64,000 bases of DNA from Roseburia_C amylophila. GTDB lineage: Bacteria > Bacillota > Clostridia > Lachnospirales > Lachnospiraceae. Shown piece after piece: positions 25,394 through 33,641 of this stretch. The notes under the pieces were generated by a model. It was not told the DNA's origin, did no database searches, and was given only the letters and a program-made list of their open reading frames with translations. The translations under genes and the position numbers were made by a program. Each line of letters begins with the position of its first letter. The first letter of the stretch is position 1. Location: NCBI RefSeq assembly GCF_025567465.1, contig NZ_JAOQKI010000003.1:114189-178188 (forward strand). The letters are read 5' to 3'.

Positions 25394-26509
25394 TTATTTT
25401 TCAGACAGTGATTCTAACAGGTCTACAATGCGTTCTGCTGCATCGGATTTCTGCTCCCGGAGCTGTGCGGTATGCATTTCCTCCTGTAAATCATGGCTTC
25501 GCATCAGCAGCTTTCCAAGGCGAATCTGTTCTATCATGTATTTAGAGGCATAGGAAATGCCACGGTCTACGAAAAATGCACTGTTTGCGGTTTCGCAGCC
25601 TGGAATCGGTGCGGTATGGATAGTTGGGATTCCCTTTACCAAAGTTTCGGTAGAGGTAAGTCCGCCCGGTTTGGTAAAGATGACATCACAGGCATCCATA
25701 TAAAGGGAAACATGTCTGGTGTAGCCTAAGACATGAACCCGCGGGCAATGTCTGAATTCTTTGGTGAGAACTGACTGTAATTTCTTATTGTTTCCGCAGA
25801 TAATTACAATGTGTTCGTCATTTTTACACTGCTTATAAAGTGCCATGGCAAAGACTGCCAGTTTTCCAAATCCCATACTTCCACTCATAATGAGAAAGGT
25901 AGGAGCATCAGCATCTAGGTGGCATTTGCGGCGGGCAATGTCCTTTGGTGTATGCTTGGCAAAGGCGTGGCGTACCGGAATACCGTAAGGCAGTAATTTT
26001 TCCTTTGGAACACCACGTTTTATATATTCGTCTACTAAATCCTCATGGGGAATAACATAGTAGTCGCAGTTGGTTTCCTCCCAGAAAGGGATGCAGGTAT
26101 AATCGGTTCCGATAGCGACTGCTTTTACCGGAAGCATGTTGTGTTTCTTCATATAAGTAATGGTCTCTGCCGGGTAAAGGTGCGGCATCACCACAATGTC
26201 ATAATTTCCTTCTTCGATGAGGGATGCAAGCGGTTTCGCCAGCTTTGCATTTGCCCAGTAAACCGGAGATTTGAAATGGCGGTTACTGATAAGCATTCCC
26301 AGTTTATAAATGAAACCGAAAAACCACGGCAGATGCTTTACAATCCCAATATAAAGTCCGCTGATAAGGCGTGAAGTATGTCTTTTGCCAAGCTGCATGG
26401 CATCAACGAAATTTACTTCGTGTCCCCTTGCTAAAGCTGCTTCTTCCACGGCATGACCGGCGGCGTTATGTCCTTCTCCTGTGTTGCAGGATAAAATCAG
26501 AATTTTCAC
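25394..26509 (-). CDS. GT28 glycosyltransferase (MGDG synthase/UgtP-like)
   Basis: A 371-residue membrane-associated glycosyltransferase of the diacylglycerol glycosyltransferase type. The N-terminal ILSCNTGEGHNAAGHAV is the acceptor-side loop of the MGDG synthase family (PF06925), and the C-terminal half has SGSMGFGKL, HVLGYTRHVSLYMDACDVIFTKPGGLTSTE in pieces, and HTAPIPGCETANSAFF, the UDP-sugar-binding Rossmann region. It probably adds hexose to diacylglycerol to make glycolipid or the lipoteichoic acid anchor. The start is taken as GTG 26509 with GAAAGGGG upstream; the longer frame to 26584 has no RBS. Confidence 0.85.
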   Translation of the reverse strand: MKILILSCNTGEGHNAAGHAVEEAALARGHEVNFVDAMQLGKRHTSRLISGLYIGIVKHLPWFFGFIYKLGMLISNRHFKSPVYWANAKLAKPLASLIEEGNYDIVVMPHLYPAETITYMKKHNMLPVKAVAIGTDYTCIPFWEETNCDYYVIPHEDLVDEYIKRGVPKEKLLPYGIPVRHAFAKHTPKDIARRKCHLDADAPTFLIMSGSMGFGKLAVFAMALYKQCKNDEHIVIICGNNKKLQSVLTKEFRHCPRVHVLGYTRHVSLYMDACDVIFTKPGGLTSTETLVKGIPTIHTAPIPGCETANSAFFVDRGISYASKYMIEQIRLGKLLMRSHDLQEEMHTAQLREQKSDAAERIVDLLESLSEK

Positions 26510-26707
26510 AAAAAATCCCCTTTCCGAACTTTTCTTTCGTATAGAACATCTTAATATATTTGCAACAAAATAGCAACTTTTCATAAAATTTTATAACCAA
26601 AAACGAAACATTTTATAAAAAATTGCTTGTATTTCTGGCAGTATAAATTTATAATAAAAAAGTGTTTTTTAAAACAGAGGGCAGTAAATAGAAAGAAGGG
26701 TATTAAG

Positions 26708-27232
26708 ATGAAAAAAATAGAAGAATATGTAAGAAGTATACCGGATTTTCCAGAGCCGGGAATTATTTTCAGAGATATTACTTCCGTATTGCAGGATGCA
26801 GACGGACTTCAGCTTGCAATAGATTCCATGATCAAGCTTTTAGATGGTGTGGACTTTGATGTAGTTGCCGGTACAGAATCCAGAGGATTCATTTTCGGAG
26901 TACCAATTGCTTACGAAATGCATAAACCGTTTGTACCGGTTCGTAAAAAAGGAAAATTACCATGTGAGACCATTTCACAGTCTTATGATTTAGAGTATGG
27001 ACAGGCTACCATTGAGATGCACAAGGATTCCATCAAACCGGGGCAGAAGGTTGTTTTAGTAGATGACTTAATCGCAACCGGCGGAACCATTGAAGCTGCT
27101 ATCAAATTAGTAGAGCAGCTTGGCGGAGAAGTAGTTAAGGTCATTTTCTTAATGGAACTGGCTGGATTAAAGGGAAGAGAGCGTTTGAAGGGTTATGATG
27201 TTGCTTCTGTAATTACATATGAAGGAAAATAA
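26708..27232 (+). CDS. apt: Adenine phosphoribosyltransferase
   Basis: Converts adenine and PRPP to AMP in purine salvage. The 174-residue product opens KKIEEYVRSIPDFPEPGI with the family's FRDIT motif, has GTESRGFIFG near residue 57, the flexible loop with RKKGKLP, and the PRPP-binding VVLVDDLIATGGTIEAA near residue 117. The start is set at 26708, as AAGAAGG lies upstream; the longer frame from 26627 adds nothing recognisable. The purine permease gene follows after 79 bp on the same strand, so base uptake and salvage are linked. Confidence 0.95.
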   Translation: MKKIEEYVRSIPDFPEPGIIFRDITSVLQDADGLQLAIDSMIKLLDGVDFDVVAGTESRGFIFGVPIAYEMHKPFVPVRKKGKLPCETISQSYDLEYGQATIEMHKDSIKPGQKVVLVDDLIATGGTIEAAIKLVEQLGGEVVKVIFLMELAGLKGRERLKGYDVASVITYEGK

Positions 27233-27311
27233 TTTACAGAAGAGAAGTTTAACATGACTTATTGCCAGAGAGGCTGGCTTTAGGTATAAAAAACAATTTG
27301 GAGGAAGAAAA

Positions 27312-28670
27312 ATGTTAGAGAAAATGTTCAAATTCAAAGAGAACAACACTAACGTCAAGACAGAAGTAATTGCAGGTCTTACCACATTTATGACAATGGC
27401 TTACATCCTGGCAGTTAACCCGAACCTGTTATCTGCTGCTGGCATGGATCCTACTGCAGTTTTGATTGCAACCTGTCTTGCATCCTTTATCGGAACACTT
27501 GCAATGGCTTTGATGGCTAATTATCCATTTGCATTAGCTCCTGGTATGGGATTGAATGCATATTTCGCATTTACAGTATGTGGAAATATGGGTTATGACT
27601 GGAGAGTCGCATTAATGGCAGTGTTCATTGAAGGTATCATCTTTATCGTACTTTCACTGACCAACGTACGTGAGGCAATTTTCAATGCCATTCCTGCTAC
27701 ACTGAAAAAAGGTGTAAGTGCCGGTATTGGTCTGTTTATCGCTTTCATCGGTTTACAGGGTGCTCACATTGTTGTTGACAACAGCTCTACTTTATTATCT
27801 TATGTTAAATTTACAGAGAACTGGCATACAGAAGGAATCTGTGCTTTACTTGCACTGATTGGTTTACTTCTTACCATTATCTTATATGTAAAAAATGTAA
27901 AAGGTTCCATCCTTATCGGAATCCTTGCTACATGGATTCTTGGTATGATTTGCCAGGCCGCAGGTATCTATCAGATTGATGCAGAAGCTGGATTCTATTC
28001 TTTATATCCTACATTTGCAATGACAGACTTCACCAAAATCGGAGAAACCTTTGGACAGTGTTTCAAAGCTGACTTTACCGGTGTAGGTATTGTTAACTTT
28101 ATCGTAGTATTATTATCCTTCTTATTTGTAGATATGTTTGATACTATCGGAACCTTAATCGGTGTTTCTGATAAAGCTGGTATGTTAGACAAAGAAGGAA
28201 AGCTTCCAAGAGTTAAAAATGCGTTATTAGCTGACGCTATCGCAACATCCGCTGGTGCTGTTCTTGGTACTTCTACAACCACAACTTTCGTAGAGAGTTC
28301 TGCTGGTGTAGGTGCAGGTGCCAGAACCGGTTTTGCATCTGTTGTAACCGGATTCATGTTCCTGATTGCAATCTTATTTGCACCAATCTTTACAGCAATC
28401 CCAGGATTTGCTACCGCTCCTGCATTAATCTTCGTTGGATTCCTTATGGTATCTGCAATCGTTAAGATTGACTTCAACGATGTTACAGAAGCAGCTCCTG
28501 CATACCTTTGCTTAATCGCTATGCCTCTTATGTACAGCATTGCAGAAGGTATCGCAATTGGTGTTATCTCTTACGTTATCATCAACTTAATCTGTGGTAA
28601 AGCTAAGAAAATTACTCCGCTGATGTATATTCTTGCAGTATTATTCATTTGTAAGTATATCTTCCTGTAA
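27312..28670 (+). CDS. NCS2/AzgA-type purine permease
   Basis: A 452-residue polytopic transporter of the hypoxanthine/guanine/adenine branch (PbuG/AzgA-like). Signatures are TTFMTMAYILAVNPNLLSAAGMD, the substrate-loop ALAPGMGLNAYFAFTV, and near the end ALLADAIATSAGAVLGTSTTTTFVESSAGV, read in pieces. About 12-14 helices are apparent. It lies just behind apt; together they give purine base uptake and conversion to nucleotide. No purine riboswitch was seen in the 79 bp gap. The gene ends at a strong terminator (28700-28749). Confidence 0.92.
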   Translation: MLEKMFKFKENNTNVKTEVIAGLTTFMTMAYILAVNPNLLSAAGMDPTAVLIATCLASFIGTLAMALMANYPFALAPGMGLNAYFAFTVCGNMGYDWRVALMAVFIEGIIFIVLSLTNVREAIFNAIPATLKKGVSAGIGLFIAFIGLQGAHIVVDNSSTLLSYVKFTENWHTEGICALLALIGLLLTIILYVKNVKGSILIGILATWILGMICQAAGIYQIDAEAGFYSLYPTFAMTDFTKIGETFGQCFKADFTGVGIVNFIVVLLSFLFVDMFDTIGTLIGVSDKAGMLDKEGKLPRVKNALLADAIATSAGAVLGTSTTTTFVESSAGVGAGARTGFASVVTGFMFLIAILFAPIFTAIPGFATAPALIFVGFLMVSAIVKIDFNDVTEAAPAYLCLIAMPLMYSIAEGIAIGVISYVIINLICGKAKKITPLMYILAVLFICKYIFL

Positions 28671-28699
28671 GAGGAGATTAAATTAAATAAAACAATTTG

Positions 28700-28749
28700 A
28701 AGCAGACATTTATTACCATTTAAGGTGGTGATTTATGTCTGCTTTTTTT
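28700..28749 (+). terminator. Terminator of the purine permease gene
   Basis: AAGCAGACAT (28700-28709) pairs perfectly with ATGTCTGCTT (28735-28744), with an inner ACCA / TGGT stem and a following T-run. The ATG at 28735, which opens the GH36 frame, is part of the right arm, which argues against it as a true start codon. Confidence 0.9.
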
Positions 28750-30363
28750 GCACAAAAAACTTCCGAAGAACATTTGGCATCATTGAAATCCCCTTCTCGT
28801 CAAAATCCACAAATTCAGGAAACCAATTTTGGTAATTCAGTTTCTTGTAACGGATATGCAGAAAACGGATTTAACCAGATGAGCCAGAGGCTGCATCATT
28901 TTATCTGGGAGCATATTATCCGTGGAACCTGGCAGAAGAAGGAGCGGCCGATACTGCTTAACAGTTGGGAGGCTTCCTATTTTGACATCAGTGAGAAGAA
29001 GTTACTGAAGCTGGCAAAGGAAGCAAAAGAAGTTGGCATAGAATTATTTGTAATGGATGACGGCTGGTTTGGCGAGCGGATGGATGACAGCAGTTCCTTA
29101 GGAGACTGGGAAGCAAATACGAAGAAGCTGCCGGGCGGTCTTAAGGGCTTATCTGATAAGATTCATGGACTGGGACTGCAGTTTGGAATCTGGGTGGAGC
29201 CGGAAATGGTCAATGTGAAAAGCAAACTTTATGTGGCTCATCCGGACTGGACCATTGAGATTCCGGGGCAGCCTCATTCGGAAGGAAGAAACCAGCGGAT
29301 TTTAGATTTGGGAAGAAGAGAAGTACAGGATTATATTATTGAGAGCATGAGCAAAGTCTTTTCTTCAGCGGACATTTCCTATGTGAAATGGGACATGAAC
29401 CGGACCTTCAGTGATTATTATTCCACAGCACTTCCACCGGAACGGCAGGGAGAAGTGGCACACCGCTATGTGCTGGGATTATACCGCTGCATGAAGGAGC
29501 TGATGGAACGGTTTCCGGAGATTTTATTTGAAGGCTGTGCAGCAGGCGGCAACCGCTTTGACCTTGGAATCTTATGCTATTTTCCGCAGATCTGGGGCAG
29601 TGATGATACGGATGCATTGTGCCGGGCGGAGATAGAGGAAAATTATAGTTACGGCTATCCGCTGTCAGCAGTCAGTGCTCATGTGTCTGCCTGCCCGAAT
29701 CACCAGACGCTGCGGAATACGCCATTAGAGACAAGATTTCAGGTGGCATGCTTTGGAAGTTTCGGCTATGAATGCAACCTCTGTGATATGAAAAAAGAAG
29801 AAAAGGAAGCCATGAAAGAGCAGATTGCATTATATAAGAAATGGCGGAAGGTATTGCAGCAGGGAACCTTTTACCGGGGCAGAAGCTTTTACGACGGAGC
29901 ACAGAGTGGAATGGGTGGCAGTGTTTTAGCGGACGAAGCCGGTAACCAGATGGAGTGGACCTGCGTATCGGAAGATGGCACCAAAGCAGTGGGTATGCTG
30001 ATGCAGAAATTAGTGGTACCAAATACGCAGCAGCAGACCTATTATCCGAAGGGATTGCTGCCGGATGTCCGTTACCATTTCTACAACCGGAAATTAAAAT
30101 ATAATATCAAAGAATTCGGTGACCTGGTAAATACGGTTTCGCCGGTTCATATCAGACAGGATTCCCTGACCCATCAGGTGCTTTCGAAATTGGTAAAAAT
30201 GGATGGCGAGACGGAAGACTTCCATGCATATGGAGATACCTTAATGTATGGCGGCGTTCATGTCAGTCCGGCATTTGGCGGAACCGGATACAATGATAAG
30301 GTAAGGCACTACCCGGATTTTGCATCCCGTTTATATTTTATGGATGGAGAAGTAAAAAAGTAG
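28735..30363 (+). pseudogene. GH36 alpha-galactosidase, 5'-truncated
   Basis: The frame encodes the catalytic and C-terminal domains of a family GH36 alpha-galactosidase. LLNSWEASYFDI, the VMDDGWFGER strand, YVKWDMNR with the nucleophile Asp near residue 220, and GSDDTDALCR with the acid/base Asp near residue 289 are all present. GH36 enzymes are usually about 730 residues with a large N-terminal beta-sandwich. Here family similarity begins near residue 45 (NGFNQMSQRLHHF), and the first 44 residues are unrelated. The ATG lies in the arm of the upstream terminator, with no independent promoter. A deletion that fused the permease terminator to the middle of the gene is the simplest reading. Activity is doubtful. 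Confidence 0.75.
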
Positions 30364-30425
30364 GGAGACAGAAGTCCATGTTTGTGCTAAGATGAACATA
30401 TCCATAAACACAAACAGGAGCGGAT

Positions 30426-30833
30426 ATGAAGAATAAATCAAAGTTAAAGAAAATAAGAGAAAAGAAAGCAGGCACAGCCACCGTTACCAATGAGTGGCTT
30501 TATATGAATCCAAATTCCATCACAGTAGCAGAGATTGAAAATGCATTAGAGGGAATGGATGGCATCGAAACAGAAATCTGGAAAGAGGCGGGAGTATTAG
30601 AGGTGGAGGTTCCGGAGCATCATTCCATGGATATCGAGGAGATTGCAGTTGATTTAAAGGATGAATATGCCAATGCTTATTTAAAAGAGCATGACATTCA
30701 TGCTCTTTTTGCTGTCACAATTGACACAGAAAACTATGCATTTATGCAAAAAATCATGCAGAAAATCATCGCCGGTGCAGGAGGCTTCTTCTGCGGTGAT
30801 ACAGAGGATTTTACACCGGTAGTAAAAGAGTAA
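30426..30833 (+). CDS. Conserved hypothetical protein
   Basis: A 135-residue soluble protein starting after CAGGAGCGG, with a basic N-terminus (KNKSKLKKIREKK) and an acidic remainder. It has alternating strands and helices, such as IEIWKEAGVLEVEVPEH, and no motif I recognise. It sits 16 bases before the MATE gene on the same strand and may be co-transcribed with it. A hairpin-like AAACACAAAC region upstream is not a clear promoter. Function unknown. Confidence 0.6.
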   Translation: MKNKSKLKKIREKKAGTATVTNEWLYMNPNSITVAEIENALEGMDGIETEIWKEAGVLEVEVPEHHSMDIEEIAVDLKDEYANAYLKEHDIHALFAVTIDTENYAFMQKIMQKIIAGAGGFFCGDTEDFTPVVKE

Positions 30834-30848
30834 GAAGTGAAATAAAAA

Positions 30849-32225
30849 ATGCGAAAGATAAGATTATATGATGCAACAAAATTAGACCGGGAACATATGA
30901 TGTTTTCCAATAAGCAACTCCTTACGCTGCTTCTGCCGATTATGGTAGAGCAGCTTTTGAATTCCTTTATGGGAATGGCGGATACCATGATGGTAAGCAA
31001 TGTGGGAAGTGCGGCAATCTCTGCGGTATCACTGGTGGATTCCATCAATGTACTGGTCATACAGGTATTTACGGCATTAGGAGCAGGAGCAGCAATTATC
31101 TGTTCCCAGTATCTTGGAAGGGGAGACAGGGAGTCCAGCAATGAGGCTGCAAGACAGGTAACTTTAAGCGTACTGACGATTTCTACGGTATTGTCTGTGA
31201 TTTGCGTTGTATTTCGTGGCTCGTTGCTGCATCTGATTTTCGGACAGGTAGAAGAGGCAGTTATGGATAATTCCGTGATTTATTTCCTGCTGACTGCAAT
31301 TTCATTTCCGTTCATTGCACTTTTTGATGCCGGTGGAGCTTTTTACCGGGCAGCAGGAAACAGTCGTTTTCCAATGATGATTTCTGTCCTTTCCAATGGA
31401 CTCAACATTGCCGGAAATGCAGTGCTTATCTTTGGATTAAAGATGGGCGTGGAAGGAGCAGCTCTTTCTACCTTATTTTCAAGAATCTTCTGTGCAGTAG
31501 TAATTTTCTGGAATCTGCGGAAACCGGATCAGGTGATTGTGGTAAATCATTATCTTAAGATCCGTCCCAATTTCCCATTGATTGGAAAAATTCTTTCTAT
31601 CGGAATTCCATCCGGAATTGAAAACGGAATGTTTCAGTTCGGAAAGCTGGCAATCCAGTCCAGCGTATCAACCCTTGGAACGGCAGCCATTGCCGCGCAG
31701 GCAATGACCATTATACTGGAAAATTTAAATGGAATCGGAGCCATTGGAATCGGAATCGGCCTGATGACAGTGGTAGGACAATGTATTGGAGCCGGAAAAG
31801 TGGAAGAGGCGCGTTATTATATGGTGAAACTCTGCGGCTATGCAGAAATTGTTATTCTGATTTCCTGTGCAGTGGTATTTTTATTGACAAAGCCGGTTAC
31901 ATTTTTAGCTGGAATGGAAGCAGAAAGTGCCTCCCTCTGCATGGAAATGATAATAGCAATTACGATTGTAAAACCGATTGTATGGGTACTGGCATTTATC
32001 CCGGCTTATGGCATGCGTGCCGCCGGAGATGTGAAATTTTCCATGATTTTATCCAGTCTTACCATGTGGTTCTGCCGTGTGGCACTGTGTGTATATCTGA
32101 TCCGCAGCTGTGGTTTCGGACCAATGGCGGTGTGGATTGGCATGTTTGCCGATTGGACGCTTCGTGCTATCGCATTCAGCGTCCGGTATTTAAGCGGCAG
32201 GTGGAGCCGGATACATGTCATTTAG
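30849..32225 (+). CDS. MATE family efflux transporter
   Basis: A 458-residue, 12-helix Na+/H+-coupled multidrug exporter. The N-terminal half begins LLPIMVEQLLNSFMGMADTMMVSNVG, the MATE signature helix, and the repeat-related second half starts around SIGIPSGIENGMFQFGKLA. AALSTLFSRI and the ATTIGIGIGLMTVVGQ-type glycine-rich loop are typical. Substrate cannot be told. It is convergent with, and overlaps by 8 bp, a MerR/GyrI-like regulator gene, a pairing often seen with drug pumps. Confidence 0.9.
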   Translation: MRKIRLYDATKLDREHMMFSNKQLLTLLLPIMVEQLLNSFMGMADTMMVSNVGSAAISAVSLVDSINVLVIQVFTALGAGAAIICSQYLGRGDRESSNEAARQVTLSVLTISTVLSVICVVFRGSLLHLIFGQVEEAVMDNSVIYFLLTAISFPFIALFDAGGAFYRAAGNSRFPMMISVLSNGLNIAGNAVLIFGLKMGVEGAALSTLFSRIFCAVVIFWNLRKPDQVIVVNHYLKIRPNFPLIGKILSIGIPSGIENGMFQFGKLAIQSSVSTLGTAAIAAQAMTIILENLNGIGAIGIGIGLMTVVGQCIGAGKVEEARYYMVKLCGYAEIVILISCAVVFLLTKPVTFLAGMEAESASLCMEMIIAITIVKPIVWVLAFIPAYGMRAAGDVKFSMILSSLTMWFCRVALCVYLIRSCGFGPMAVWIGMFADWTLRAIAFSVRYLSGRWSRIHVI

Positions 32226-32985
32226 AACATGCTAGCGGGAGCAGTACCTGGGTAATAAATTTACTTTTGTCTTTATGCTGTGGTGGTCCCTCTAAATAGC
32301 AGTGGCGGAAGATGCCAACTGGTGTAAGCTTTTGCTCTCTGGCATAGGAAAGCGGGGTATCATGAACCGATGGCAATTCTTCATACGCTCCATGATGATA
32401 GAGGCAGACTGCTTTCTGGGCAGGAAGATTTAGGATATGTTCGCCCTTACTTCCTGCCGGGACAACAGCAAAAAAGGACATATCCTTTGCATCCGTAATG
32501 GGAGCTTCCGTAAAATAAATCTGCCCGGTATGTGCCGGACCATAGTTCTGCAGTGCTTCCAGGGCAACCGCTCTTAACAAATTCGTCTTTTCTACGATGC
32601 TGTCACTTTCCGTTTTGCGGCAGTACACCGTTTGTGGTGGAATTGTAATGATTTCCATTGATTCAAATCCCTGATTGATTCTTTCGTATAAGGCTTTGAT
32701 ATTGGCATTTAATTCATCCCGCAAAGATTCCAGCCTTCGAACCATGGATAAAAGGTCGTTGGAGTTGTCAAAGTAGCCATGGATTTCATCCAGTGACAGG
32801 CCAAGATTCTGCAGCGAGCGGATGGTTCGAATCTTCGTCAGTGTATCAATGGTATAGTAACGATTGCCGGAGGGGTCTTCTTTTACATCCGGAAAAACCA
32901 GTCCATGAGCTTCATAATTTAAAATAATTCTTCTTGTGATGCCCACAAAGTCTGCGGCATCTCCAATTGAAAACAGTTCTTTCAA
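32218..32985 (-). CDS. MerR regulator with GyrI-like ligand-binding domain
   Basis: A 255-residue BmrR-like activator. Residues 1-70 form the winged helix-turn-helix of MerR (FSIGDAADFVGITRRIILNYEAHGLV, NRYYTIDTLTKI), followed by a dimerization coiled coil (about 75-115). The C-terminal 140 residues are a GyrI/SHV-type effector domain (IPPQTVYCRKTES, AVCLYHHGAYEEL), which in BmrR binds lipophilic cations. It likely senses the compound exported by the adjoining MATE protein. Its 5' end faces repeat copy 5, whose end lies about 24 bp upstream, so its promoter lies in or at the edge of the repeat. Confidence 0.88.
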   Translation of the reverse strand: MKELFSIGDAADFVGITRRIILNYEAHGLVFPDVKEDPSGNRYYTIDTLTKIRTIRSLQNLGLSLDEIHGYFDNSNDLLSMVRRLESLRDELNANIKALYERINQGFESMEIITIPPQTVYCRKTESDSIVEKTNLLRAVALEALQNYGPAHTGQIYFTEAPITDAKDMSFFAVVPAGSKGEHILNLPAQKAVCLYHHGAYEELPSVHDTPLSYAREQKLTPVGIFRHCYLEGPPQHKDKSKFITQVLLPLACSK

Positions 32986-33008
32986 AATGTTCCCCCTTTT
33001 TATTTATT

Positions 33009-33502
33009 CGGTGATTGTGAAAAGAATGGATTTAGAAATTTTGAAGAAATAAAGTCGGCTGCATCACTTCAAAACACCGTAGTTCTAAAATATATGTTTT
33101 GCTTTTCTCTATGAAAGCCAGTCTTTCCAATGTTTGACAGTCTGCACCGGTTGTCCGCCTGCATACAGATACATAAACAAGCCTGTTAGGAGGTCTTGGC
33201 ATTCTGTTATGCAACCGGCAATGCAGGCACAGGGATGTGCCTGCAAGGCGCAGTTGAATATGGATATGAATTTGCGCCGGTTGCCGGAATCATAAACTTA
33301 TTTGCCAGAATGCCTAGACCTCCTTACGGGTTTGTGAAAGTATCTGTAGCAGACGGACAACCGGGCAGCCGGTCAAAGCAACGGAAAGACAGCTTACAAA
33401 CAAGCAAAACATACATTTAAGAACTGCTGGTGTTTTGAGGCAAACCAGCTGGTCTTTATTTCACACAAAATTTTCATATCATATATTTTTTCACAATTAC
33501 CG
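33009..33502 (+). repeat. Long-palindrome repeat element, copy 5
   Basis: This 494 bp imperfect palindrome starts CGGTGATTGTGAAAA (33009) and ends with the complement of CGGTAATTGTGAAAA (33502). Strongly paired blocks include TTCAAAACACC near 33067 against its partner near 33434-33444, TATGTTTTGC against GCAAAACATA, and CGGTTGTCCG against CGGACAACCG. AGGAGGTCTTGGCATTCTG (33189-33207) pairs with its partner at 33305-33323 with one mismatch. The core has GCAGGCAC (33223-33230), loop AGGGAT, GTGCCTGC (33237-33244), then GGCGCA / TGCGCC around GAATATGGATATGAAT. It lies between the MerR gene and the surface protein gene. Confidence 0.9.
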
Positions 33503-33526
33503 GCAAAATTTGTAAAATGATTGCAT

Positions 33527-33542
33527 CGTACATTGATGTACG
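33527..33542. promoter_or_regulatory. Perfect dyad upstream of surface protein gene
   Basis: CGTACATTGATGTACG is a perfect inverted repeat (7-bp arms, 2-bp centre) about 100 bp before the start at 33642. It has no T-run, so it looks more like an operator than a terminator. The cognate regulator is unknown. Confidence 0.45.
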
Positions 33543-33641
33543 GTGTAAAATAACAGTGTAATTGTAGCACAGCATTGAGAGTGTGAAAAGTGAAAAAAGA
33601 AAAAAGTAATTTAAGTGTAATTTAAGAAGGGAAGGATGTAC

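Noticed and set aside
26585..27311. Purine riboswitch upstream of apt or the purine permease, or before guaA
   Set aside because: The three-way junction core with its paired loops is not recognisable in these leaders.
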